Positions 10,228-19,821 of a DNA stretch of 64,000 nt are shown piece by piece; positions within the stretch are counted from its first letter, which is position 1; the number at the start of each line of letters is the position of its first letter. The DNA is taken from the NCBI RefSeq assembly GCF_040564635.1, contig NZ_CP159837.1:6497001-6561000 (forward strand), given 5' to 3'. The stretch comes from Planktothricoides raciborskii GIHE-MW2. Its GTDB lineage: Bacteria > Cyanobacteriota > Cyanobacteriia > Cyanobacteriales > Laspinemataceae. Below the pieces are notes generated by a model, which saw only the letters and a list, made by a program, of their open reading frames with translations, did not search any database and was not told where the DNA came from. The position numbers and the translations under genes are program-made.

Positions 10228-11411
10228 TGAAGATCGATCCTCTCCAGGCGAAAATTGCACAACGGTTGCGAGATTATCTCCACAATCGCCAAACCGAGAT
10301 GACTAATTTATTGGCACAATTAGTGCTGGCTGAGTCTCCGTCGGTGGTAGCAGAATCACAACACCAAGTCTTAAGTCTGCTTCAGACAGAATTAGAACAA
10401 AGAAATTATCGAGTTAAGCGGATACCGGGGCAGAAAACAGGTGGGCAACTGTTCGCAGTTCCGGGCGATCGCACCAAAAACCAATCGATTCAAATGCTCT
10501 TAGGGCATTGTGACACCGTATGGCCGTTGAACACTTTAAAAAAAATGCCCCTACGTCAGGAGCAGGGGAAAATGTATGGGCCGGGAATCTATGATATGAA
10601 AGCGGGATTAGTTCAAGTCATCTTTGCTTTAGAAGCATTGCGGGCTTTGGAAATCCAGCCAGAAATTGCTCCAGTAATTTTTATTAATTCTGATGAAGAA
10701 ATTGGCAGTAATGAATCCAAAGTTCATATTCAAAGATTGGCAAAAGTTGCCGATCGCGTCTTTGTCATGGAACCGTCCCTCGGTCCGAGTGGAAAATTGA
10801 AAACACAACGTAAAGGACTCGGTGAATTTACTGTTCACGTCATCGGTAAAGCTGCCCATGCTGGGTTAGAACCAGAAAAAGGGGCCAGCGCAATTTTAGA
10901 ATTATCCTTTGCCATTCAGCAATTATTTGCCCTCAATGATCCAGAACGCGGTATCACTGTGAATGTGGGCAATATTGATGGGGGAATTCGCCCCAATGTG
11001 ATTGCCCCTTCCAGTAAAGCAGTGGTGGATGTGCGGGTACTCCACCGAGAAGATGCCGATCGCATTGACGCCAAAATTCGCTCGCTTCAACCCAGTACCC
11101 CAGGCACTAAAATTATTGTCGAGGGAGGATTCGATCGCCCGCCTTTGGAAAAAACCCCTGGAAATCAGCAATTATGGCAACGAGCTCAAAAAGCAGCCTC
11201 GGAGTTGGGCATAGAAATTGATGAAGCCACCGCTGGGGGAGGATCTGATGGGAACTTTACCAGTTTATATGCTCCCACATTAGATGGTCTGGGGGCAGTG
11301 GGAGATGCAGCCCATGCACTGGGAGAATTTGTCTATTTGGATCTTATGGTCGAGCGATCGGCTTTGTTATCTCGATTATTGTTAGAGTCTGCGATTAAAA
11401 ATATTGGATGA
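10227..11411 (+). CDS. M20 family metallopeptidase (carboxypeptidase G2-like)
   Basis: Zinc-dependent M20 peptidase/deacylase of 394 residues. The first metal ligand motif is LLGHCDTVWP near residue 92. The bridging aspartate lies in GPGIYDMKAGL near residue 115, and the catalytic pair EE in NSDEEIGS near residue 151. The dimerisation domain inserted at about 185-300 starts with the usual GLGEFTVHVIGKAAHAG. This pattern fits carboxypeptidase G2-like enzymes acting on amide or peptide bonds of small molecules; the substrate is unknown. It overlaps the upstream gene by 1 bp and ends 7 bp from the convergent drmB gene. Confidence 0.85.
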   Translation: MKIDPLQAKIAQRLRDYLHNRQTEMTNLLAQLVLAESPSVVAESQHQVLSLLQTELEQRNYRVKRIPGQKTGGQLFAVPGDRTKNQSIQMLLGHCDTVWPLNTLKKMPLRQEQGKMYGPGIYDMKAGLVQVIFALEALRALEIQPEIAPVIFINSDEEIGSNESKVHIQRLAKVADRVFVMEPSLGPSGKLKTQRKGLGEFTVHVIGKAAHAGLEPEKGASAILELSFAIQQLFALNDPERGITVNVGNIDGGIRPNVIAPSSKAVVDVRVLHREDADRIDAKIRSLQPSTPGTKIIVEGGFDRPPLEKTPGNQQLWQRAQKAASELGIEIDEATAGGGSDGNFTSLYAPTLDGLGAVGDAAHALGEFVYLDLMVERSALLSRLLLESAIKNIG

Positions 11412-11418
11412 TGAAGTG

Positions 11419-13332
11419 TTAAAAATCTTTTGGGAAAAAAGCAGCGTTTTCTCTGGCGATGGTGTTGACTACTAAGGCGCGATCGAGAAAGTCGTTACTT
11501 CTTTCACAAGAACTTTCCGCAATTAACACGCAACCATGACAAGCTGCCCCTTGTAATAAGGCATCGTCTTCGCGATCGCCGGGGATATGTTGAGAGCAAA
11601 TCGGATCGTTAGAACATATTTCTCCGCTTTCTAAGGCTAGTTCGAGGTAATATTCTAAGTGATCGCCGATTTCAATTAATCCCCCTAAGGTGCCTTCAGA
11701 ACCACTCGAACCCGTATAAATTAATATACCATAACCGAGGTCAGGATTAGCATAAATTCTTTCTTTAATTGCCGTAGACGAATAGCCGCATTTTAAGGAA
11801 ATGGTAGTAATTAATAAATGGGATAAAGAATGCAGCATAATGTATGGCATTCCCGGAAAATGTTCCTCTTTTTTGGGAATATTGTTAATTTCTAGCCATG
11901 CTTTATAGCCTGTTTGTAAATCTTTGCAGCGTTCGATTACCGGCGATCGCTCTGCCCAAGTTTTGATTTTTTCTTGGTTGAAAGAAAAGAAAATTCCCTC
12001 TCCTTTATTGGCGATCGCGGGCACCCATGATATTCCACTGGTTTCCCAGTCTAAACTTGCCCGACGGACATTAATATCTAATTCCCCATTAATATCTGGC
12101 ATTACCGCTTCAAACCGCGTAAAACCTACTTGGGCAATTACTTCTCGGAGGCGGTGAACTAAGACAATTTTATCTAGGAAAGGTTGCCAGTTACTTTCGA
12201 TGGGTTTTGTGCGTAAATATGCCTCAAAATCTACCTCATCAATGGGTTTATTTTGTGCTGCTTGGGGTTCTGAAACACAAGCTAACAGCACCTCTAACTC
12301 CGCGTCTTTAATGGTTTTTTCAACTTCCGGTTCGTCGCTTTTTCGGCGTTCTAATTCTCCCCAAACTTTCGGAATTCCCAGGGCTTTTAGTTCGGCTAAA
12401 CCGTCCATTAAATTGACAATCATATTCAGCATTTCTACTGAGTCGATATTTTTTAAATATTGGTCATAAAATTTATCCACGACTTTTCTTAATTCGTGGT
12501 CGGAGTCCGGCAAAGAAATCACGCTGAGAGTTTGACTAAAATAAGCGTTACTAGCCGATCGCACTAATAAACGGCTTTGTTCCGGTTCATTAGTAGGAAT
12601 TAACTCCTCGGTTTCTGGATCTCGTTTATAACCTTGGCATTCTTCTTTGGTGTTTTTAGTCGGATTTAACCACGGGCGATCGCCCAAACATTTGCCTAAT
12701 ATTTTGGAATTGGGTAACTTAGCCAAAGAAAGGGGATGGCGTTTTTTACAAGCGTCACAGCGGACGAAAATTTCCTCAAAATCATTCCCCGAACCCGCTT
12801 CATCTAACCAAATTTGTCCTGGGCAGTTGGTTTGAAAATCTTGATGGGCAAAAGCCCGCCAATTAATATCACTTAAATGGCCATTTACGCAAGCTTGAAC
12901 AAAGCGAACGGGCACCGCATGGCATTTTTTCCCTTCCCATGTACAGCCTTTTTTAATCCCACTCCAAGGGAATAGGGGACGAGTGCGATATAGCTTACCT
13001 TGAATAGTAATATTGCGTTCGATTTGCACTAGAAACCAGCGGGGAAATACAAAAGCATCGATGCCAGAAATCGCCGCCCCCGTCGGGTCGGAATCATCCA
13101 CAGGTGGGGCATAAAGTTGCACATTTTCCCCTGGATTTATCTTTAATATTTTTTGCACTTTTTGCCGCAGACGTTCTTCTTGAATTGGTTGTTTATATCC
13201 TTTCCAATAGGATAAACCGCTAATCACCACCGACTGTTCTGGTAGGTCTACCATTGCCCCCGGCCCAAAGGTAGTAAGTAGTTGACTTTGCCGGAGTTCG
13301 CCATCAGGTTGAATGTTATTTGTATTTGCCAT
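11419..13332 (-). CDS. drmB: DISARM protein DrmB (DUF1998)
   Basis: DUF1998-type protein of the DISARM anti-phage system, where DrmA and DrmB form the core complex that senses and blocks incoming DNA. The signature start LLTTFGPGAMVDLP is at residues ~19-33. CVNGHLSDINW (about 148) and the zinc-ribbon-like CDAC (about 193) follow. The C-terminal DUF1998 part holds GSSGSEGTLGGL, CSNDPICSQH and ACHGCVLIAESSCE, with clustered cysteines typical of metal binding. It is the last gene of the minus-strand island, 212 bp after the endonuclease gene. Bases 13332-13351 repeat a 20-bp sequence found before the methyltransferase start. No Shine-Dalgarno is visible. Confidence 0.9.
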   Translation of the reverse strand: MANTNNIQPDGELRQSQLLTTFGPGAMVDLPEQSVVISGLSYWKGYKQPIQEERLRQKVQKILKINPGENVQLYAPPVDDSDPTGAAISGIDAFVFPRWFLVQIERNITIQGKLYRTRPLFPWSGIKKGCTWEGKKCHAVPVRFVQACVNGHLSDINWRAFAHQDFQTNCPGQIWLDEAGSGNDFEEIFVRCDACKKRHPLSLAKLPNSKILGKCLGDRPWLNPTKNTKEECQGYKRDPETEELIPTNEPEQSRLLVRSASNAYFSQTLSVISLPDSDHELRKVVDKFYDQYLKNIDSVEMLNMIVNLMDGLAELKALGIPKVWGELERRKSDEPEVEKTIKDAELEVLLACVSEPQAAQNKPIDEVDFEAYLRTKPIESNWQPFLDKIVLVHRLREVIAQVGFTRFEAVMPDINGELDINVRRASLDWETSGISWVPAIANKGEGIFFSFNQEKIKTWAERSPVIERCKDLQTGYKAWLEINNIPKKEEHFPGMPYIMLHSLSHLLITTISLKCGYSSTAIKERIYANPDLGYGILIYTGSSGSEGTLGGLIEIGDHLEYYLELALESGEICSNDPICSQHIPGDREDDALLQGAACHGCVLIAESSCERSNDFLDRALVVNTIARENAAFFPKDF

Positions 13333-13544
13333 AGGATTAGGTTTTAATGGTAGTTTGGGTAGGGTGTGTTAGGCGCGGGGATAATTAATATTATAAACCA
13401 TTAAATGAAATGTCCGCGCCGTAACGCACCATTAGGTAGAGGGTACAGAAACCGGGTTTCTTAGTTAACTTTTGGATATTTGCGTAAATTTTCGCAGAAA
13501 CCCGGTTTCTTGGTTGCTTAATTAGCGTTGAATATTAAATATTA
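13333..13544. repeat. Intergenic AGAAACC palindrome pair upstream of drmB
   Basis: Two 15-bp palindromes of the AGAAACCGGGTTTCT family, near 13449 and 13497, are separated by about 33 bp and can form hairpins in the drmB leader. Next to drmB lies the 20-bp sequence also found upstream of the methyltransferase gene. Confidence 0.6.
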
Positions 13545-14456
13545 TTAAAAATGACCCTGATTGAGAACATTCTCCATTGATGGGCTTGTATCATCAATGA
13601 GAGATTGGATCTTATCGATCATTCTTTGAAATACATCACTATAGTATCTAGAGGAATCCAAAAAATCTATATATTCCTGTCTATGGTTTCGTCTTGCTTC
13701 TGGGGTTCTATACTCTTGACGAATATTAGAGGACATTCGCTTCGTCTTGCGGACGATTAAAACATCATCAATTTGAGTTGAGATCAGCGAAACTGGGGTC
13801 ATATCCAGAAATTCACAGACAATAAAATATAAAGATCCAGGAACAGCAGTTTTTAAGTCTCGACTTGTCGCTACTGCCTCTTGAAACATCGTTTTGTCTA
13901 GATTAGTTTTACACTCTGCACAAACATATCCAAGATGTGACTCAATGAACTTACAATCTTGAAATTCTCGGTCGAATGATGATTTTAGATATAATTTTTT
14001 ACCCAAGATAAAGTCTTGGTCTTTACTTCTAATAATTGGTTCACCACCTTGACCTAAATTTCCCAGAGATGATAGAAAACTTAATCCAGCAAACGTATTT
14101 CTCAGTCCTAACTCAAAAGAATCATCGATTCCCCGCAAACTACGAAAAACTACTTGTGGCAAGAATTCTTCTAGGATAGTATTGTCTAGTTTTAACTGTC
14201 CTTTCTGTCTGTATAGAAAGTTTTCTGCACTATCAAAAATAAAATCAAGTTCGATAAAACGCTTGTATCGATTGGTTGCCTCGACGAGTCTTTCAACCGT
14301 ATCCGGTTGACCCCGTTCAATTGATTCCATATCCGATATCCATTGATGATACTTTCTGATTGCTTCTTCTAACCGTTCTCGATCAGATTCAGGTAAGCGA
14401 CGGTTGTTGAGACAAGCGATTAACTTTGTGTAATGAGGTCGAGAAATCTCAGGCAT
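13545..14456 (-). CDS. Type II restriction endonuclease, Bpu10I-like
   Basis: Probable restriction endonuclease of 303 residues. The core AECKTNLDKTMFQEA near residues 178-192 gives the ExK half of a PD-(D/E)xK nuclease site and, from memory, matches the Bpu10I family pattern. The N-terminus is a charged helical region, and a helical tail follows the core. It lies 40 bp after a DNA methyltransferase on the same strand, the usual arrangement of a restriction-modification pair. Both are inserted between drmA and drmB, where DISARM loci do not normally carry them. The family name is moderately certain; the recognition site is unknown. Confidence 0.65.
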   Translation of the reverse strand: MPEISRPHYTKLIACLNNRRLPESDRERLEEAIRKYHQWISDMESIERGQPDTVERLVEATNRYKRFIELDFIFDSAENFLYRQKGQLKLDNTILEEFLPQVVFRSLRGIDDSFELGLRNTFAGLSFLSSLGNLGQGGEPIIRSKDQDFILGKKLYLKSSFDREFQDCKFIESHLGYVCAECKTNLDKTMFQEAVATSRDLKTAVPGSLYFIVCEFLDMTPVSLISTQIDDVLIVRKTKRMSSNIRQEYRTPEARRNHRQEYIDFLDSSRYYSDVFQRMIDKIQSLIDDTSPSMENVLNQGHF

Positions 14457-14496
14457 AGAGTGAAGTTTTATTTTTATTTTATTGATAATTTTACAA

Positions 14497-15699
14497 TTAT
14501 TTTATCCGATCGCTAACTATTTTTCGATCTAAAATCGGGGTACTTTTAATATAGTCTACTTTATCAATAGCCTCTTCAAGCAAACCGATATTTTGGCGAT
14601 CGCATAAAGAGAGACCACTCTTTAATATATCAAAAGCTACCTCCCTGGCAATTTTTTCCACGGCTTCCTGTGATATTTTATTATCCAAGTTATAAAAACC
14701 AATAATATCTTCCCTGATTAATTGGCCGAACTTATTTTTGAATTCTCTTTCTTGCCTTAATTTTTCTTCAAATAGGTTAGCTTTTAACCCAATTTTTTCG
14801 ATAATATCAGCATTATAAAATGGTACGCCTATTACATTAGATTTATGCCCGATAATCAGGACGATTCGGGCTTTTTCTTTGCTGACTCTAGAAATCTCTC
14901 TGAGAGTATCAGCCATGTCTAAACAGTATTGAACTACTGTGTAAAATCGATTGCTTCTGTTCGCTCTATTGGAGCCAATTTCTGACCGGGCTATTTTTAA
15001 AATATCCCAGCCGAGTATTTCAGCGGATTTCCGATAGTTTTGATGATAATTAAATACATTAATATAGGGGGGAGATGTGACGACAAAATCTATCGAATTG
15101 CTTTCTAAGGGAAGCGATCGCGCATCGGCTAAACCCATATTAATCGGCTGGTTGGAGTAAGGAATATTTTCCATAAGATTTACCAAATCAGCAAATTTTG
15201 CCTGAACAGATTCATTGGTGACAGTATTATTGGCGATATCGAGTAAAATCACCAATGCGTCAAATATCTTGATTGATTCTCGATCTAGCTGATGCCTAAT
15301 ATTGTTGATTTTTTCGGCAAAATTATCCACTGGATCTTGGGCAAAAATTCTAAAAGGAAACTCTCGATCTATAACTTCTCTGAGAAGGTTAATCGATTGT
15401 TTTTTTCTGGAGTTATTAATAAATTCATATATTGTGCTAAGTATCCAAGCTGCCGGATTAATATCAAATCCATAGGCTTCAAGCTGGAGAATTCCCGCTT
15501 CTAGTAAAACAGTGCCGCTGCCTGCAAAAGGATCTAAAATTACCGAATCAGGCAGGCAGTATTCATTCAGGATAACCTCAATAAGCTGAGGCGAAAATTG
15601 ACCGCGCCAGGTAAACAAGTTAGACCTGGTTTTTTCCACGATGTCAAGTTTTTCTTTTGGGATTGGTTTGTCAAACTGCTTCAATGTTTTCTGGTACAT
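14497..15699 (-). CDS. DNA methyltransferase (amino-methyltransferase) of the island
   Basis: S-adenosylmethionine-dependent DNA methyltransferase of about 400 residues. Motif I is LDPFAGSGTVLLEA at residues ~55-68, preceded by a motif X-like FTWRGQFSPQLIEVI. Motif IV VVTSPPYINVF lies near residue 207. TSPPY indicates N4-cytosine or N6-adenine methylation rather than C5. Order I then IV is gamma-like. The start at 15699 was chosen because the longer frame begins with MCLCGKK, the translation of the dispersed repeat at 15727-15760. It probably protects host DNA from the adjacent endonuclease, and might also mark DNA for DISARM. Confidence 0.8.
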   Translation of the reverse strand: MYQKTLKQFDKPIPKEKLDIVEKTRSNLFTWRGQFSPQLIEVILNEYCLPDSVILDPFAGSGTVLLEAGILQLEAYGFDINPAAWILSTIYEFINNSRKKQSINLLREVIDREFPFRIFAQDPVDNFAEKINNIRHQLDRESIKIFDALVILLDIANNTVTNESVQAKFADLVNLMENIPYSNQPINMGLADARSLPLESNSIDFVVTSPPYINVFNYHQNYRKSAEILGWDILKIARSEIGSNRANRSNRFYTVVQYCLDMADTLREISRVSKEKARIVLIIGHKSNVIGVPFYNADIIEKIGLKANLFEEKLRQEREFKNKFGQLIREDIIGFYNLDNKISQEAVEKIAREVAFDILKSGLSLCDRQNIGLLEEAIDKVDYIKSTPILDRKIVSDRIK

Positions 15700-15774
15700 T
15701 TGCTTAGGATTAGGTTTTAATGGTGGGTATTTTTTACCACAGAGACACAAAGGACACGAAGAGATTATATTGAA

Positions 15775-18700
15775 TTAATCCCGGCTAATCCAGAGGTTAA
15801 CGGTGGGTTCTACGTCCCGTAAACTGCGCGGGGTTTTGAATTTTTTCGCGGCTTCGGAAAGGTTGGCGGTTTTGGGGTCGTTGGGGTCGCACAATAGCGG
15901 GCCAATGTTTTCCGCTTCGGTCTGATTATATTGCAGTATTTTATCGTTGCTTTCCCATAATTCCGTCCAAGTATCTAATAAGTTCATTACTCGTTTTTCT
16001 ATTTCTTGGCGAATTTTGGCGCTTTCTGCTGGGGACATGGGGGTATGACTCGCTGCCCGATCGCATATTGGGGCGATCGCCTGTTCGATAGTTGACCGGA
16101 GTTGGGCTATTTTACCGGCGCCCATAGGCGGAGTCATTTCGGCTAAATTTAAGCGGGTTAAGGCAACGGTGACAGCAGCTAAACCGCGATCTAAGGCCCG
16201 AACGGAGAAGGGAGTGACACTGGTGACTTCTACGGAACGATAGAAATTATTGTGCCAATGCATAAATCTTTCATAATGTGAGCGATCGCGCGGTCGATGG
16301 ATATTTAATAAAGTAACTACCAACCCCGGACGACTGGGGTCACGACCGACCCGGCTGCTACTTTGAATATATTCGGCGGCAGTTTTTGGTTGACCGAGAA
16401 TCACCATTAATCCTAAACGGACAATATCCAAACCCACAGAAATCATATTTGTGGCTAAGGCAATATCTACCCGTTCTTTTTTCGGGTCTTTTTCGGCAAA
16501 AGAAATAGATAAGCGGCGTTTGGTATTGGCTATTTTATCGGTGGTGACTCGCGAGGTGAGTTCTTGCTGATCGTCTTGGATTTTTCGGTTAGCAAATAAG
16601 CCGTCTTTTTCTCCATAACGCTGGCGGCTTTGATAGTTTTGCAGTCGAGAAACTACCTCATCTTCCACAATGCGGCGACTGCCCCCTAATTCTCGCAGAG
16701 AGTTAAAATATCCCAGCAAGGTCATATATGGATCGACCGGGTTATGGGAATTTTTTTGGCCTCCAGCTAATTCCCATTGTTTTTGGGCTGCACTTAATAA
16801 GGCCAAATAGGTTCTTAATAAGACTACTTTTAAACTACGGCCTTGGGCGGCTACTCCTATATATAGTCGTCCAGGGCTTTTTTTAGTCGGTATGGTTTGG
16901 GCAAAAAATGAATCATCCAAGTTTGGCCCCGGAGGAGGAAAAACTTGAATTTCCGTCCGATTAAATAGGGCTTGAATTTGTCGATCTGCCCTGCGGACTG
17001 TGGCAGTAGAGGCGACGATTTTCGGGCGAATTATTCTATCTCCCCCCTTTTCAAGGGGGGCAAGGGGGGCATCTCCTGCTGGGGTGGAAATTCTGCGGCT
17101 GCAAAGTTCATCGATCGCGGTTTCATAAAGTCCCACCATTGTCCCTAATGGCCCAGAAATTAGGTGCAATTCATCTTGAATAATTAAATCTGGGGGTGGC
17201 AAAGGTTGCTTGAGTTGAGTTCCTTTGATACCTCGTCCTTTAATATTATCTGCGGTACTATAAAAACCTTCTCCAGTTTGATAATGGCTAACTTTACCAA
17301 ATAAGGCCGCAGTTTGGCCAAACCACGGCAAACCCGCAAATTTATCTACAGTGGAAATGAGAAAACAAGGTAAACGCCGATAGATGGATTCATCGATCGC
17401 AATTATGGGTAAATGATTGTTTTCCTCAGAAAATTCACAGTCAAAGTTTTGACATTTAACTAATAGTTGCGTTGGGTGGCTTTCGTCCGGGTGTAACCAA
17501 AAAGAATCAGGAGTGAATTTTTCCCCACACCAGGGACATTTTTCTAAGGGAATGGGCGATCGCGATCGCTTACTATCCTTTTTAAAATTAAGGGTAATTT
17601 GGCGGGCTGAATCGGGATTTTTATCGCCTTTTTTGCCCATACGGTTGGGGGTGGCGCTTTGTCCCACCCACAGGCCAATTTCAAACGGCCATTGTCCTAA
17701 TTTTTTTAAGTTATCCGGGTGGTTTTTTCTGATTAATTCTAAGGCACAAATTAACCGAGTTGCCCTTTCTAATTGGTCTAAGGTTAGCAGGCGCAAAGTA
17801 TAGCGCATGATGACGCTAACTCCCGCGCCATATATGTCTTGATTGGTTAATCGGCGATAGACTAAAGTAAATGCCGCTAGTCCTAAATAGGCTTCGGTTT
17901 TACCGCCACCTGTGGGAAAAAATAGCAGGTCAACTATATCGCGATCGCTTTTATCTCCTATTTTATCTCCCCCTTCTTCCCCTGCCAAAGAAAGAGTTTG
18001 ATTGTCATTCCCGCGCAGGCGGGAATCCATCTTATCGCGATCGCTTTTATCTCCTATTTTATCTCCCCCTTCTTCTCCTGCCAAAGAAAGAGTTTGATTG
18101 TCATTCCCGCGCCGGCGGGAATCCATCTTATCGCGATCGCTTTTATCTCCTATTTTATCTCCCCCTTCTTCTCCTGCCAAAGAAAGAGTTTGATTGTCAT
18201 TCCCGCGCAGGCGGGAATCCATCTTATTACTATTGACAATACCGCCAATATTTAGTAAAATAAAAGCTAACTGAAATGGTCGCCAATTTGGGGCAGAAAA
18301 AGCATCCGCCGGTTGCTTACTTTCTTGGGCTAACTGTTGGCGACGGGCTTGGGCTACCGCTTGATTGGCAAGTTTAAAAGCGTAGAATACTTGGCTATCT
18401 GTTAGTAAGTCTATGCCTTGGTTGATGCGATCGCAGGCAATTTGCGCCCGACTTAGCAGTTTTTTGCTAGTTTCTATCTGCTTCTCGGAATCCACAGGAA
18501 TCTTCTCTTGTTCGGCAATCCATTGGCGATAAGCAATAGTTAAAGGGCGGAGGCTTTCTTGCAAAGATTCCGATTGAGAAAATTGGCCAATTTTCTCCAT
18601 ATTTAACTCAACTTGGTCTAACTTTGCCGGGGCAACTTGGGCAACTTCTGCCGCAGGAACCCAAGTAGTTTTAATCAGCGGACAATAGGCGGAATTTTCC

Positions 18701-19821
18701 GGGTCAATTTGGGCAAAAGCGGAGGCATTGTGACCCACCGCAAACTCATAATTATGGCGATATTGGACAGCGGCAACTCTTTCATCCCAATCATCATCAC
18801 CGCCTTCTCGCAAGTCGGGACGAGGGAGAAATCCTTCCCTACATTCTAACTGTAATTGGGCTTGGAAAATATAGCTAGTATCTCGTTGTTTGCCCTCAGC
18901 AATTTTTCGTTTATTAACTAAAAATACGGATAAAATATTAGTATCGGCGAAAAGGCGACGATGATTTGCTTGAATATTTCCCTGGATATGCAAAGGGCGG
19001 TTATTTATGGCTAATTCTAACCCATTGCTATCGGGAATTGGCATATAAATTGTTTTTTCTGTGGTTCGCAGTTTTAGGGTTAATTCATATTTATGGGGAG
19101 TTCTTTGCCAATATTCTGGGTCCGAGAAACCGGGTTTCTCAGAAAGAGAATTGTCATTCCCGCGAAGGCGGGAATCCATATTTTCTGGTGTTAACTCGAT
19201 CGCTTCATATATATTGTCATTCCCGCGAAGGCGGGAATCCATATTTTCTGGTTCTAATTCGATCGCCTCACATATATTGTCATTCCCGCGAAGGCGGGAA
19301 TCCATATTTTCTGGTGTTAACTCGATCGCCTCATATATATTGTCATTCCCGCGAAGGCGGGAATCCATATTTTCTGGTGTTAATTCGATCGCCTCACATA
19401 TATTGTCATTCCCGCGAAGGCGGGAATCCATATTTTCTGGTTTTAATTCGATCGCTTCATAGTCTCCCCAAGTCACCGTCACCTCTAACTCTTCGATGGT
19501 ATTTTTTAATAAGAAAGTCAGCCCTACCGAAGAGGGAAACGGGGCAGTTCGGGCAGCTTTTTTTTCGGGACTGTAGCTATCTTCCCCGCGATCGCTTTTA
19601 TTCAGGCTACTATTTAAATCATCTTGACCGCGATCGTCATCAATGCGGTCTTTCAGGGGGGCACCTTTGGGACAGAGAAACCCGGTTAAATACCATTTAG
19701 TTGGGGGAGAATTAATAATTTCTCTTGCGTGTTCGATATCGTCTGGGGTTGGCCCGATTAAATCGAATTCTAAGGCATTAACCAGGATATCTCTAACTTG
19801 GGCAGAGGTAATTGAGGACAT
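15775..19821 (-). CDS. drmA: DISARM helicase DrmA with in-frame repeat insertions
   Basis: Large SF2-type helicase of DISARM (1348 residues). Motif I is LLFFPTGGGKTEAYLG near residue 635, motif II IIQDELHLISG near 880, and motif VI QSSSRVGRDPSRPGL near 1160. It acts with DrmB on incoming phage DNA. Two repeat arrays lie inside the frame. Five 21-residue units (core MDSRLRGNDN) occupy residues ~120-225. Three 32-residue units with the same core stand immediately before motif I (residues ~533-628). A further 15-bp palindrome at 19125-19139 encodes EKPGF. All insertions keep the frame, so the protein is probably still made. Without the arrays it would be about 1150 residues. Confidence 0.9.
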   Translation of the reverse strand: MSSITSAQVRDILVNALEFDLIGPTPDDIEHAREIINSPPTKWYLTGFLCPKGAPLKDRIDDDRGQDDLNSSLNKSDRGEDSYSPEKKAARTAPFPSSVGLTFLLKNTIEELEVTVTWGDYEAIELKPENMDSRLRGNDNICEAIELTPENMDSRLRGNDNIYEAIELTPENMDSRLRGNDNICEAIELEPENMDSRLRGNDNIYEAIELTPENMDSRLRGNDNSLSEKPGFSDPEYWQRTPHKYELTLKLRTTEKTIYMPIPDSNGLELAINNRPLHIQGNIQANHRRLFADTNILSVFLVNKRKIAEGKQRDTSYIFQAQLQLECREGFLPRPDLREGGDDDWDERVAAVQYRHNYEFAVGHNASAFAQIDPENSAYCPLIKTTWVPAAEVAQVAPAKLDQVELNMEKIGQFSQSESLQESLRPLTIAYRQWIAEQEKIPVDSEKQIETSKKLLSRAQIACDRINQGIDLLTDSQVFYAFKLANQAVAQARRQQLAQESKQPADAFSAPNWRPFQLAFILLNIGGIVNSNKMDSRLRGNDNQTLSLAGEEGGDKIGDKSDRDKMDSRRRGNDNQTLSLAGEEGGDKIGDKSDRDKMDSRLRGNDNQTLSLAGEEGGDKIGDKSDRDIVDLLFFPTGGGKTEAYLGLAAFTLVYRRLTNQDIYGAGVSVIMRYTLRLLTLDQLERATRLICALELIRKNHPDNLKKLGQWPFEIGLWVGQSATPNRMGKKGDKNPDSARQITLNFKKDSKRSRSPIPLEKCPWCGEKFTPDSFWLHPDESHPTQLLVKCQNFDCEFSEENNHLPIIAIDESIYRRLPCFLISTVDKFAGLPWFGQTAALFGKVSHYQTGEGFYSTADNIKGRGIKGTQLKQPLPPPDLIIQDELHLISGPLGTMVGLYETAIDELCSRRISTPAGDAPLAPLEKGGDRIIRPKIVASTATVRRADRQIQALFNRTEIQVFPPPGPNLDDSFFAQTIPTKKSPGRLYIGVAAQGRSLKVVLLRTYLALLSAAQKQWELAGGQKNSHNPVDPYMTLLGYFNSLRELGGSRRIVEDEVVSRLQNYQSRQRYGEKDGLFANRKIQDDQQELTSRVTTDKIANTKRRLSISFAEKDPKKERVDIALATNMISVGLDIVRLGLMVILGQPKTAAEYIQSSSRVGRDPSRPGLVVTLLNIHRPRDRSHYERFMHWHNNFYRSVEVTSVTPFSVRALDRGLAAVTVALTRLNLAEMTPPMGAGKIAQLRSTIEQAIAPICDRAASHTPMSPAESAKIRQEIEKRVMNLLDTWTELWESNDKILQYNQTEAENIGPLLCDPNDPKTANLSEAAKKFKTPRSLRDVEPTVNLWISRD
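17937..18224. repeat. 96-bp tandem repeat x3 inside drmA
   Basis: Three near-identical 96-bp units start at 17937, 18033 and 18129. Each contains ATTCCCGCG(C)xGGCGGGAAT, a palindrome like the Neisseria dRS3 or REP type, at 18007-18026, 18103-18122 and 18199-18218, plus a HIP1-containing segment. The period is 32 codons, so the drmA frame is preserved. Copies differ by one or two bases (for example GCAGGC versus GCCGGC). Confidence 0.95.
19151..19461. repeat. 63-bp tandem repeat x5 inside drmA
   Basis: Five copies of ATTCCCGCGAAGGCGGGAAT start at 19156, 19219, 19282, 19345 and 19408, exactly 63 bp apart. Each is followed by a spacer that includes a CGATCG core. The period is 21 codons, so copies add an in-frame peptide with core MDSRLRGNDN. 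A 15-bp AGAAACCGGGTTTCT palindrome (19125-19139) abuts the array. Confidence 0.95.

Noticed and set aside
15700-15750. Longer N-terminus of the methyltransferase
   Set aside because: The extension begins MCLCGKK, which is the translation of the dispersed TTACCACAGAGACACA repeat and not part of the protein family.
17998-18255. Plus-strand open frames within the drmA repeat array
   Set aside because: They arise from translation of the tandem repeats and lie antisense to a strongly supported drmA frame.
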